Part shown: in pieces, positions 1 to 7,579 of the stretch
Position numbering within the stretch: position 1 is the stretch's first letter
Layout of the letters: every line of letters begins with the position of its first letter
Source of the DNA: JAENVU01 sp963801105
GTDB lineage: Bacteria > Actinomycetota > Acidimicrobiia > IMCC26256 > JAENVU01
DNA length: 64,000 bases
NCBI GenBank assembly: GCA_963801105.1
Contig: CAWDDH010000003.1
Span: forward strand, 3,286,001-3,350,000
Direction: 5' to 3'
Made by a program: the position numbers and the translations under genes
The notes under the pieces: generated by a model
Told to the model about the DNA's origin: nothing
What the model saw: only the letters and a program-made list of their open reading frames with translations
The model's database searches: none

Positions 1-722
1 GCGTTCAGCCCGAGCATGCAGAGCCGGAAGCCGCCGATCTCGCCGACGACGTTCTCGTCCGGGACGCGCACACCGTCGAGGATCAGCTCGCCGGTGTCGA
101 CGCCCTTCACGCCCATCTTCTTGTCGGTCCGGCCGACCGAGACGCCGTCCCAACCGCGCTCCACGATGAAGACGCTGATGCTGTCGTGGGCCCGCGAGTC
201 GGCGGGGCCGGTCTTGGCGAAGACGCAGTACCAGTCGGCCTGCACCACGCCACTCATCCAGCACTTCGTGCCGGTGAGGACCCAGCCGTCGCCGTCGCGC
301 TCCGCCCGCGTCCGCATCCCCATGACATCGCTGCCCGCTTGGGGCTCGGACAGCCCGAAGGCGGCGCGCTGCTCGCCGTTGGCGAGCGGAGTCAGGTAAC
401 GGTGCTTCTGCTCCTCGTTGCCGGCGATGAGCAGGGCACCGGTCGGCAGCCGGGTGAGCAGCAGCATGAGCGCGGCAGCGTTGGAGTACTTCGCCACCTC
501 CTCGATCGCGATCGCGAGACCGAGGATCCCCGCGCCCGAGCCGCCGTACGCCTCGGGGATGCAGAGGCCGGTGAGGCCCGTCTCGACGAACAGCTCGAAG
601 AGATCCTGGGGATAGGTCTCGCTGAGGTCGATCTCCCGGGCCCGAGGTGCGACCCGATCCTGCGCGATCCGACGGACGGTGGCCTGGAGCTCGGCGAGCT
701 CCGGCGAGAGGTCGAAGTCCAT
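1..722 (-). CDS. Acyl-CoA dehydrogenase, 3' end beyond left edge
   Basis: About 240 N-terminal residues are visible and the C-terminal half lies outside the window. Starting at the ATG at 722 the protein reads MDFDLSPELAELQATVRRIA, then a LCIPEAYGGSG segment and GLSEPQAGSD, the conserved FAD-side signature of acyl-CoA dehydrogenases, followed by TGTKCWMSG and MGVKGVDTGELI. The family oxidises acyl-CoA thioesters to trans-2-enoyl-CoA and passes electrons to ETF. The substrate chain length cannot be read from this part, and the catalytic glutamate would lie off-window. The gene is transcribed away from the UbiB-like kinase gene with a 56-base gap. Confidence 0.93.
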   Translation of the reverse strand, partial: MDFDLSPELAELQATVRRIAQDRVAPRAREIDLSETYPQDLFELFVETGLTGLCIPEAYGGSGAGILGLAIAIEEVAKYSNAAALMLLLTRLPTGALLIAGNEEQKHRYLTPLANGEQRAAFGLSEPQAGSDVMGMRTRAERDGDGWVLTGTKCWMSGVVQADWYCVFAKTGPADSRAHDSISVFIVERGWDGVSVGRTDKKMGVKGVDTGELILDGVRVPDENVVGEIGGFRLCMLGLN

Positions 723-778
723 GAGGAATCGAGCCTACCGGGACGCCTCCGACCCATCGGGGTTGGCCAGGCGGTGGC

Positions 779-2236
779 TCAGGCCCGGGCGAGCCAGTCG
801 GCTTCGAGGCGGCCGAGGTCGCTCGACGGCGGCGCGCCGACCCACGGCCAGAGCTCCTCGCCGATGGAGCGCCAGTCCGCGGTGGCCCCGAGCTGCGCGA
901 GCACGGCGAACAGGCCGAGGTTGACCCGCTGCACGACGGCGAAGGCGGGCGGCACGTTGGCCTCCTTCATCACCTCCGCGTAAGGACCGCGCCGGTCGAA
1001 GAACCGCCGGACCATCTCGCTCGCGAACTCGGGGGTCATGCGCCGCGGCCCCCGCTCGCGCATGTGCGCGTAGAAGTGACCGAAGTAGTCGACGACCAGG
1101 TCGTCACTCACCGGCGCGCCGCGGCGGAGGAACCCGCCCTCCTCCATCGCGACGCGGAACGCCGCTGGGTCGGGATCGAGCACGATCGTCTCGATCAGCC
1201 GGCGGATGATGTCGATGTCGACCGGCCGGAACCGCTTCACGAGCCCGAAGTCGAGGAAGGTGACGCGACCGTCCGGCCGGAACAGGTAGTTGCCGGGGTG
1301 CGGATCGCCGTTGAAGAGGTGCAACTGGTAGAAGGATCGGAACACGAACCGGAAGATCGCCTCCCCGGCGAGGTCGCGCTGCTCTTGCGACCATCCGGTC
1401 ACCTCGGCGAAGCGCGCGCCGACCGCGAGCTCGGTCGTGAGAATCCGGCGGGTCGAGAGGGCCGGATCGACCGTCGGTACGTGGATGAACGGGTGGCCCC
1501 GGTAGAACTCGGCGAAGCGCGCCTGGTGGCGCGCCTCGATCGTGTAGTCCAGCTCCTCGCGCAGGCGCTCGCGCAGCTCCCGCACGAGCGGCCCGGACTC
1601 GAACGCGTCGTAGGCCTTGCCGATCCCGGCGAAGAGCAGGCCCAGGTTGCCGAGATCCGATTCCACCGCGTCGGCCACACCCGGGTACTGGAGCTTGACC
1701 GCCACCGCGCGACCGTCGCGGGTGACGGCCCGGTGCACCTGGCCGATGGACGCGGCCGCGATCGGATCCGGATCCCATTCGCCGAAGACCTCGTCCGGGT
1801 CGGCCCCGAGCTCCGACCGCACCACCCCGGCCGCGAGCTCCACGCTCATCGGCGGCGCATCGTGTTGGAGCTGAGCCAGGGATTCGCGCAACGCCTCGGG
1901 GAGGCCGTCGTCCAGGTAGCTGACCATCTGTCCGAGCTTCATGAGGGCGCCCTTCATCTCCCCCAGCTCGCGCGTGACGTCGGCCGCGTTCCGAAGCTCG
2001 AGGTGGCGATCGAGCTCCTCGCGCCGTTCGGCGGAGGCGAAGATCTGCCGGGCCCGGGTCGAGGCCTGCCGCCCGCCGGCGCGGGCACCGAGACGGGCGA
2101 GGCGCAGGTTGCGGTCCAGAACCGAGCTCGCGTTGACCGGACCGTCGGCCGGGCGGAGACGACGGCGGCGGGCGAGGGAGAGGGCGGTGCCGACGACGAG
2201 ACCCGTCACGATCCCGGCGAACAGCGGACGGCGCAT
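779..2236 (-). CDS. ABC1/AarF/UbiB-family atypical kinase
   Basis: The 485-residue protein begins with a hydrophobic anchor (about residues 5-22, LFAGIVTGLVVGTAL) followed by a basic stretch. It then has the ABC1 hallmark KLGQMVSY (KxGQ motif), the nucleotide-loop equivalent ASIGQVHRA, the lysine in VAVKLQYPGV, and the kinase-like NGDPHPGNYLF and VTFLDFGLV (DFG) segments. Family members are ATP-dependent atypical kinases or ATPases tied to quinone or lipid metabolism at the membrane. In actinobacteria their substrates are mostly unknown, and no quinone biosynthesis neighbour is present. The length is normal and all core motifs are kept, so the protein is likely active. Confidence 0.9.
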   Translation of the reverse strand: MRRPLFAGIVTGLVVGTALSLARRRRLRPADGPVNASSVLDRNLRLARLGARAGGRQASTRARQIFASAERREELDRHLELRNAADVTRELGEMKGALMKLGQMVSYLDDGLPEALRESLAQLQHDAPPMSVELAAGVVRSELGADPDEVFGEWDPDPIAAASIGQVHRAVTRDGRAVAVKLQYPGVADAVESDLGNLGLLFAGIGKAYDAFESGPLVRELRERLREELDYTIEARHQARFAEFYRGHPFIHVPTVDPALSTRRILTTELAVGARFAEVTGWSQEQRDLAGEAIFRFVFRSFYQLHLFNGDPHPGNYLFRPDGRVTFLDFGLVKRFRPVDIDIIRRLIETIVLDPDPAAFRVAMEEGGFLRRGAPVSDDLVVDYFGHFYAHMRERGPRRMTPEFASEMVRRFFDRRGPYAEVMKEANVPPAFAVVQRVNLGLFAVLAQLGATADWRSIGEELWPWVGAPPSSDLGRLEADWLARA

Positions 2237-2292
2237 GCCCGGACGCTATTCGGGCGTGTCGCGTCCGGGATCGGGGACGAGCGGAGAACCGA

Positions 2293-2559
2293 TCAGGAAG
2301 CGCGCCGGCGGCGGCGGATCAGGCGGCGCCGCTCACGAGCGGTGAGTCCGCCCCAGACACCGTGCTTCTCGCGGACCGCGACGGCGTGCTCGAGGCAGGC
2401 CTCCCGGACCGGGCACCGGAAGCAGATCGCCTTGGCGGGGTCGGCGGAGAACTCGTTCTCCTCCTCGTCGGCCGGGTGGAACACCGACGGATCGACCCCG
2501 CGACACAGGGCGTGGTCCCGCCAGTCGGACGTCGGAGCGATGGAGGTGACTGCGATCAT
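2293..2559 (-). CDS. WhiB-family iron-sulfur transcriptional regulator
   Basis: This 88-residue protein has the four WhiB cysteines at C19, C46, C49 and C55 (C-x26-C-x2-C-x5-C), the GVWGG turn near 67-71 and a very basic C-terminal tail (LIRRRRRAS) for DNA contact. WhiB proteins carry a [4Fe-4S] cluster and work with the primary sigma factor as redox- or development-linked regulators. The reading frame is open for a further 470 codons upstream, but the homology begins at MIAVTSIAP, and GAGG lies just before that ATG, so the short form is chosen. It diverges from the exchanger gene across a 150-base spacer. Its cysteine spacing equals that of the second WhiB at 32.3 kb. Confidence 0.93.
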   Translation of the reverse strand: MIAVTSIAPTSDWRDHALCRGVDPSVFHPADEEENEFSADPAKAICFRCPVREACLEHAVAVREKHGVWGGLTARERRRLIRRRRRAS

Positions 2560-2696
2560 GTGAACCTCGAGGAGATGGTCCCGACAACGGCCTCTTGTCG
2601 GCGCGTATTCCGCTCGACCTGAGCACGAAGCCCGATTCGGCCCCTGGACTGGGCAATTTCCGGCCGTGCGGACGTGGGTTCGGATCCAACGGCCCA

Positions 2697-2702
2697 TAGG
2701 AT
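2697..2702 (+). promoter_or_regulatory. -10 box of a leaderless promoter for the exchanger gene
   Basis: TAGGAT lies exactly seven bases before the ATG at 2710. With the usual spacing from -10 box to start site, transcription would begin at or next to the start codon, giving a leaderless mRNA. No Shine-Dalgarno sequence is present. The same geometry recurs at several other genes in this window. Confidence 0.6.
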
Positions 2703-2709
2703 CGACCGG

Positions 2710-4008
2710 ATGGCCGAGCGCTCCCGCGGACAGCTCAGTGCGCTCGCCGCGGCGGCCTCGCTCACCGTTCCGGGGCTGGTCCTGCGGATCGGGGGTATCC
2801 ACCCGACCCCGTGGGTCGCCGCACTGCTCTTCGGGTTCGCGGTGGTGGGCTCCGCGTTCGTGCTGGCGTGGGCGGCCGAGGCCCTGCAGCTCGACGTCTC
2901 CCAGGGGCTCGCACTCGCGGTGCTGGCGCTGATCGCCGTGCTGCCCGAGTACGCGGTCGACTTCGTCTTCACAGCCAAGGCCGGGAAGGACCCGCAGGAG
3001 TACGCGCCCCTCGCCCTGGCCAACATGACCGGCGGCAACCGGCTCCTCATCGGCATCGGTTGGTCGCTCGTCGTGTTCCTCGCCGCCTGGCGGATGCGCA
3101 GAATCGCACGGGCGGACCATTACGAGGGCCCGTTCGACGACGAGGTCCGGCTCGGTCGGTCGCACGCGGTGGAGATCGGCTTCCTCGCCGTCGCCACCAT
3201 CTACTCGCTCACGCTGCCGCTGAAGCACTCGATCACATTGTTCGACGCGGTGGTGCTCATCGGCCTGTTCGTCGCCTACATGATCCGGATCGCGCGGGCG
3301 CCGGCGTCGGAGCCGGACCTGATCGGCCCGGCGGAGCTGCTGGGCAACCTGCCCCAGCGGCGACGCCGCATCGTGGTGGCCGGGCTCCTGATCTTCGCGG
3401 CGGGGGTGATCCTCGCCTGCGCGGAGGGATTCGCCGAGGCCCTGGTCGAGACCGGCTCGCAGTTCGGCATCTCCAAGTTCCTCCTCGTGCAGTGGCTCGC
3501 GCCCCTCGCGTCCGAGGCGCCCGAGCTGCTCGTCGCCGGGCTGTTCGCGTGGCGCCTCAACACCGAGGCCGGCCTTGGTGCGCTCGTATCGTCGAAGGTC
3601 AACCAGTGGACGCTGCTCGTGGGATCGCTGCCGATCGTGTTCGCGGTCTCGTCCAGCTCGTGGCACGGCTTGCCGCTCGACTCGCTCCAGCGTGAGGAGC
3701 TGTTCCTCACCGCGGCGCAGTCGGCATTCGCGGTGGCAGTGCTCGCCAACCGGTCGATCTCGGTGAAGGAGGCGGCGAGCCTCCTCGGATTGTTCCTGTC
3801 GCAGTTCGTGCTCGGCGCGGTGCTGCCCGGCCACGCCCGGGAGCTCGAGCGGATCCTCGTCGGCATCGTCTACCTGGTGCTGACCGTGATCATCCTCTTC
3901 CGCAACCGACGGGCGATCCTGCCCCTGGCCCGCGACGCGTTCCGCGTTCCGGTGGCCGACCTGGTGCATGCTGGGGACATCCCCGAGCCCCTGGAGTCCT
4001 CGCGGTGA
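2710..4008 (+). CDS. Sodium/calcium exchanger-family (CaCA) membrane protein
   Basis: The 432-residue polytopic membrane protein has about 11-12 hydrophobic segments. Two internally related alpha-repeat motifs are visible: ALIAVLPEYAVDFVF with NMTGGNRLLIGIGW in the first half, and APLASEAPELLVAGLF with VSSKVNQWTLLVGSLP in the second. The acidic residues in these repeats bind the cation in CaCA exchangers. A basic loop (PQRRRRIVV) separates the halves. The first ATG of the frame is 36 bases upstream, but ATG 2710 follows a -10 box by 7 bases and is preferred. Ion specificity (Ca2+, Na+ or H+) cannot be told from sequence. It overlaps the next gene by four bases (GTGA). Confidence 0.85.
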   Translation: MAERSRGQLSALAAAASLTVPGLVLRIGGIHPTPWVAALLFGFAVVGSAFVLAWAAEALQLDVSQGLALAVLALIAVLPEYAVDFVFTAKAGKDPQEYAPLALANMTGGNRLLIGIGWSLVVFLAAWRMRRIARADHYEGPFDDEVRLGRSHAVEIGFLAVATIYSLTLPLKHSITLFDAVVLIGLFVAYMIRIARAPASEPDLIGPAELLGNLPQRRRRIVVAGLLIFAAGVILACAEGFAEALVETGSQFGISKFLLVQWLAPLASEAPELLVAGLFAWRLNTEAGLGALVSSKVNQWTLLVGSLPIVFAVSSSSWHGLPLDSLQREELFLTAAQSAFAVAVLANRSISVKEAASLLGLFLSQFVLGAVLPGHARELERILVGIVYLVLTVIILFRNRRAILPLARDAFRVPVADLVHAGDIPEPLESSR

Positions 4009-4433
4009 GCGTCGTCGACCGTCCTGCCGTCACCCACGGTGCCGCCGTCGGCCTGCTGCTGTTCGTCCCGGTGACCGCGCTGCGGGCGCTCGTGGACCAC
4101 AACGTCGACGACTTCAGGCACAGCGCCTGGGCCCCGCTGTTCGCGATCGCGCTGCTCGCCGTCTACGCCGTCGCCGGGTTCGTCGCCGCACGCGGCGCCC
4201 CCGCGGCACCGCTGTCGAACTCGATGGTCGGGGCGATCGGCGCCTTCGTGCTCTGGGTCCCGGTCCGGATCCTGATCTGGGTGATCCGCGACACGAACCA
4301 GGGCCTCTTCGCCGGCACCGACCCGGTGTTCACCGCGGCGGGGATCCTCGCCCAGTTCGTCTTCGCCGCTGCGCTCGGCGCCTTCGGCGGCTGGCTGGCG
4401 CAGCGGCGCGTCCGCGACTCCTCCGACGTCTGA
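4005..4433 (+). CDS. Small integral membrane protein, unknown function
   Basis: The 142-residue protein is almost entirely hydrophobic with four likely membrane spans (about 10-28, 45-62, 75-95 and 110-130). Its GTG start overlaps the stop codon of the exchanger gene, so the two are probably translationally coupled. The pattern resembles small four-helix proteins of unknown function, and no enzymatic motif is seen. It may assist or stabilise the exchanger, which is an inference from coupling only. Confidence 0.7.
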   Translation: MSVVDRPAVTHGAAVGLLLFVPVTALRALVDHNVDDFRHSAWAPLFAIALLAVYAVAGFVAARGAPAAPLSNSMVGAIGAFVLWVPVRILIWVIRDTNQGLFAGTDPVFTAAGILAQFVFAAALGAFGGWLAQRRVRDSSDV

Positions 4434-4480
4434 CCCGGCCGGCGGCCTCGCGCTCCGACGTGCGAGACTCCCCCGGCGGT

Positions 4481-4832
4481 GGTGAGCCGGCTAGGTGGTC
4501 GCGTACGGGCTCGACCCGTCCGAGGAACGTCCGGACTCCACAGGGCAAGGTGCTGGGTAACACCCAGTCGGGGCGACCCGCAGGACAGTGCCACAGAAAG
4601 CAGACCGCCGATGGCGGGCCTCGGCCCGCACAGGCAAGGTTGCAACGGTGCGGTAAGAGCGCACCAGCGTCCGGGGTGACCCGGGCGGCTCGGTAAACCC
4701 CACTTGGAGCAAGGTCAGACAGGGAGCGGGCGGCCCGTCCAACTCCCGGGTAGACCGCATGAGTCGTCGGGTAACCGCCGACCGAGATGGATGACCACCC
4801 TCGACAGAATCCGGCGTACAGGCCGACTCACC
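4481..4832 (+). ncRNA. rnpB: RNase P RNA (bacterial type A)
   Basis: The catalytic RNA of RNase P, which removes 5' leaders from pre-tRNAs. The conserved blocks are in order: CGAGGAACGTCCGGACTCCA near 4521 (CR-I region), the GGTGCTGGGTAACACC hairpin, GTGCCACAGAAAGCAGACCG, GGTGCGGTAAGAGCGCACC, GGCTCGGTAAACCCC, and near the end GACAGAATCCGGCGTACAGG (CR-V). The ends are set by the P1 helix, where GGTGAG at 4481 pairs with CTCACC at 4827-4832. The length of 352 bases is normal. No protein gene overlaps it. The unusual hairpin-rich tract begins within 20 bases of its 3' end. Confidence 0.97.
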
Positions 4833-5019
4833 ACCGCACCCAATGTTTCTAGGCTCCTCGGCGAGGTACCCGGCGGAAGGGAGCCCTACGCGAAGCACCG
4901 GGCGAGGACACCTGACAGCGTCTTTCGGCATGGTCGTGACCGCCTTGTCGGGAATGCCTCGTCGACTTCACGCCGAGCGGGGCGTACCGTCGACGATGTC
5001 GAGTCCCCCAGCTCGACAC

Positions 5020-5073
5020 GGGCAGGGGCGTGCGACCGTTCGTTGGTCACACTCCGAACGGTCGCCCCCGCCC
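5020..5073 (+). repeat. Long inverted repeat (hairpin) in the rnpB-downstream tract
   Basis: GCGACCGTTCG at 5032-5042 is the exact reverse complement of CGAACGGTCGC at 5055-5065, with a 12-base loop. The stem continues outward through GGGG/CCCC and GGG/CCC with a small asymmetric bulge. There is no T-run on either side, so this is not a standard intrinsic terminator. Confidence 0.75.
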
Positions 5074-5490
5074 TTCGCACCGCGTCGTCCTCAACCGCGA
5101 TTCCCCAAGACAGGGGTCGCCGGACGCGGCCAAACCTCGTACAACGGCACCAGCACCGCGCAACGCACCTCGGGCAAGCGTGCCGGTGCCCAGCCGACAG
5201 CCGGGGACGCCTCTGGACTCCCCGGCTGTTGCGCGCGATCGCCCCCAGGGTTGGCATCCGCGACGAACGGGCGTAGCGTCGTCCGTAGCGCCACCGACGG
5301 GAGTTGCCCCTACGTTGGCTTCCGGTGAGTGGCTGCGCCGACAACCGGGCGCTGGGCTCGCACTCGCCAGCTCGCCCCGGTTGTCCGGCATCACCTTCCC
5401 AGTCACGCCGGGTCCCGCGCGCGGGAACCCCGACCGCCGTCGTGTCGTTGTCATTGCGATCCCCCCGACAGTGCCGTCCTGGGGGCGTTC

Positions 5491-5539
5491 AAGGCCCCGC
5501 TGAGTCCCCCTCCCTGCCCTGGGGGATTCGCGGGGCCTT
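5491..5539 (+). repeat. Two-tier hairpin in the rnpB-downstream tract
   Basis: AAGGCCCCGC at 5491-5500 pairs perfectly with GCGGGGCCTT at 5530-5539. Inside it, TCCCCC at 5505-5510 pairs with GGGGGA at 5521-5526, separated by a small internal loop (TGAG opposite TTC) that can hold a G-U and an A-U pair if read as plus-strand RNA. The following bases are GGCGCG, so no terminator-like U tract follows. Confidence 0.75.
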
Positions 5540-5921
5540 GGCGCGCACCGGCGCTGGGCCTGCCGACGACGGCGGCCGAGCGCGATCGCCCCTCGGCCGA
5601 CCGGAGCGCATCCCGTCGGGACAGCAGAGGTCTTCCGGTCATCTGTCACGCGTCGCCGCGCGGAGAGTCCGGCCTCAGAACCCGTACCGTTGCGCCCGCC
5701 GGGGGTCGTCGAGACCGTCCCACCCTGCCCGGGGCGTTCTCCGGCCCCCGGCACCTCAGTTCGCCCCTTGCTCCACCACCGTCCGGGGTGGATGCTTCTG
5801 GTCCAGTCGGGGTACGGGTGGCAGTCGGGTGCTGCGGGGTCAGCGCCCGTACCTCCGACGCTGCGGAGGCCGCTACCGGCGGTCCCCGCCCCGCCCCTGG
5901 GTCTCGGGTCACAATGCGGTC

Positions 5922-6914
5922 GTGAGCGACTGGAGGCGGGTGCGAATCGCGGGCACCGCGCTCGTCGCCGTCACGATCGTCGGCTGGGTCGGGTACATGC
6001 TCCTCGGCATCCGGCCGCTCGACGCGATCTACCAGACCGTCACCACGATCTCGACCGTCGGGTTCCGCGAGGTCGTCGACTTCGACACGGCCGAGAAGGT
6101 CTTCACCATCTGCCTCGTGATCGTCGGGACCGGCACCGCGCTCTACACCCTCACGACCGTGCTGGAAGCCCTGCTCGAGGGCCGGCTCAGCGACCTCTAC
6201 GGAAGGCGTCGCATGGAACGCAACATCTCGTCGCTCACCGACCACGTCGTCATCTGCGGGGCCGGCCGCGCCGGCAAGGCGCTGGCGAAGCTCGTCAGCG
6301 GCTCCGGTCAGGAGGTCGTGATGGTGGACATCGACGAGCAGCGGCTCGTCGGCCTCGGGCATCCCTTCGTCCTCGGCGACGCGACCGAGGACGAGACGCT
6401 CGCCCGCGCCGGGATGCCCAAAGCCCGCGCGCTCGTCGCCGCGCTCGACACCGATGCCGCGAATCTCTTCGTGACACTCAGCGCGCGGTCGCAACGACCG
6501 GACCTGTTCATCGTCGCCCGCACCCGCGCCGACGACAACGCCGAGAAGCTGCGGCGCGCCGGGGCCGACCGCGTCGTGAACCCGCAGTCGATCGGGGGGG
6601 CGCGCATGGCCGCGTTCATCATGCAGCCGAACGTGGCCGAGTTCCTCGACGTCGTGATGCACGACGGCAGCCTCGAGTTCCGGATGGAGGAGGTGAAGGT
6701 CCCGGCCACGAGCCCGGCGATCGGCCGCTCGCTCGGCGAGCTCGACATCCGCGCCCGCACCGGAGCGCTGGTGCTCGCTCTGCGCAACGACGACGGATCC
6801 TTCACCACCAACCCGCAGCTCGACACCGTCGTCGCGGCCGACCAGGTGCTGATCGCCGTGGGAACCGCCGATCAGCTCCACCAGCTCGAACGCGCCGTCG
6901 CGGCGGATCGCTAG
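5922..6914 (+). CDS. Two-TM potassium channel with RCK (TrkA) domains
   Basis: The 330-residue protein has a first membrane helix (about 8-28), a pore helix and selectivity filter TTISTVGF (41-48, the K+ signature), and a second helix (about 60-82). A cytoplasmic RCK_N Rossmann domain starts at HVVICGAGRAGKALAKL (GxGxxG), and an RCK_C ligand-binding domain covers about 245-325. It resembles MthK/Kch-type channels gated by ions or nucleotides. The frame is open far upstream, but the upstream translation is not protein-like. GTG 5922, six bases after a CACAAT -10-like box, gives the normal length. It lies just downstream of the structured tract. Confidence 0.9.
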   Translation: MSDWRRVRIAGTALVAVTIVGWVGYMLLGIRPLDAIYQTVTTISTVGFREVVDFDTAEKVFTICLVIVGTGTALYTLTTVLEALLEGRLSDLYGRRRMERNISSLTDHVVICGAGRAGKALAKLVSGSGQEVVMVDIDEQRLVGLGHPFVLGDATEDETLARAGMPKARALVAALDTDAANLFVTLSARSQRPDLFIVARTRADDNAEKLRRAGADRVVNPQSIGGARMAAFIMQPNVAEFLDVVMHDGSLEFRMEEVKVPATSPAIGRSLGELDIRARTGALVLALRNDDGSFTTNPQLDTVVAADQVLIAVGTADQLHQLERAVAADR

Positions 6915-7035
6915 GGGGTTCGCGCACCCCGACGAACGGGGCCGGGACACGCACCGCTCAAGGTCGTGGCACCACGGCCGATGCTTGCGGGGACCGCCAG
7001 CGGTACCGCCTCCCGGTGCCCGGAGAAGAGCACTC

Positions 7036-7563
7036 ATGGATGCGATCACGCGCCGCCTGCGGTGCGACCGCGATGCCGAGGACGGATTCACGCTGTCCGA
7101 GATGTCGGTCGTCGTGCTCCTCATCGCGCTGCTCATCTCCATCGCGATCCCCACATTCCTGGGGGCGAAGGCCCGCGCCGAGCCCCGCGCCGCGCAGGCC
7201 AGCCTCCGGATCGCCTTCACAGAGGCCAAGACCGTCTTCGCCGACACCGAGTCCTACAGCCGCGTCTCCCCCGGCGTCCTCGGCCCGACCGAGCCGGAAC
7301 TGACCTTCACCCTCGGACCCTCGACCGGTCCGAAGAACGTGTCCGTGAGCGCGACCAGCGACGGCGTGGTGCTCGCAGCCCGGGCGGCGAACGGCTCCTG
7401 CTACGCCGTCGGCGACGGCACGCACGGGAGCGGCGCGGTCTACATGAACCTCGGCCCGGTGTCCTGCGACGCGGGCATCGTCTCCCCGACACCCGACACG
7501 CTCATCGCCCCGCCCGGCCCGGACCACGCGGTCGCGGGCGCCGGTTGGGCTCGCGCCTGGTAG
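7036..7563 (+). CDS. Type IV prepilin-like protein (orphan pseudopilin)
   Basis: The 175-residue protein has a classic class III signal: a basic leader ending in DAEDG, then FTLSEMSVVVLLIALLI with glutamate at mature position +5 and a long hydrophobic helix reaching IAIPTFLGAKARA. A prepilin peptidase would cut after the glycine at about residue 18. The globular part has two cysteines that could form a disulfide. ATG 7036 follows CGGAGAAG, a good ribosome site. No peptidase, ATPase or platform-protein gene is present in the window, so it must use machinery encoded elsewhere. Confidence 0.85.
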   Translation: MDAITRRLRCDRDAEDGFTLSEMSVVVLLIALLISIAIPTFLGAKARAEPRAAQASLRIAFTEAKTVFADTESYSRVSPGVLGPTEPELTFTLGPSTGPKNVSVSATSDGVVLAARAANGSCYAVGDGTHGSGAVYMNLGPVSCDAGIVSPTPDTLIAPPGPDHAVAGAGWARAW

Positions 7564-7579
7564 CGGCCGCCGACCCGGT

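Larger units (their letters stand above)
4841..5880 (+). other. Hairpin-packed noncoding tract, candidate large structured RNA
   Basis: About 1.04 kb between rnpB and the K+ channel gene has no credible protein on either strand: the open frames give low-complexity Arg/Pro/Gly-rich translations without domains. It contains at least fifteen separate hairpins with little shared sequence. The best are: 4960-4995 (7+5 bp with a symmetric 3x3 internal loop), 5020-5073 (11 bp perfect, extended by GGGG/CCCC and GGG/CCC), 5080-5129 (7 bp outer; inner GCGA/TCGC and CCCC/GGGG), 5146-5190, 5197-5229 (11 bp perfect), 5338-5388 (12 bp with one bulge plus a 5-bp inner stem), 5410-5430, 5491-5539 (10 bp then 6 bp), 5573-5599 (8 bp perfect), 5698-5752 (8 bp), 5811-5853 (8 bp with inner 4 bp) and 5852-5869 (6 bp). 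A possible G-U pair in the 5491-5539 stem weakly favours the plus strand. Family and function are unknown to me. Confidence 0.5.

Noticed and set aside
1064..2563. Long open frame opposite the UbiB-like kinase gene
   Set aside because: Arg/Glu/Gly-rich translation with no domain; the minus-strand kinase has all family motifs. Such mirror frames are expected at this GC content.
5047..5754. Open frame of 235 codons on the minus strand in the hairpin tract
   Set aside because: Low-complexity composition, no ribosome site, no domain, and it covers many strong hairpins; overlapping frames on the other strand look just as poor.
4841..5880. Integron attC array, telomere or stack of terminators as an explanation for the hairpins
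   Set aside because: No repeated core sites (RYYYAAC/GTTRRRY), no adjacent cassette genes or integrase, hairpins are unrelated to each other and lack T-runs, and linear-end palindromes would not be internal.
4841..5880. tmRNA or self-splicing intron in the hairpin tract
   Set aside because: No tRNA-like ends or tag-peptide frame, no reverse-transcriptase or homing endonuclease gene, and no recognisable intron core.
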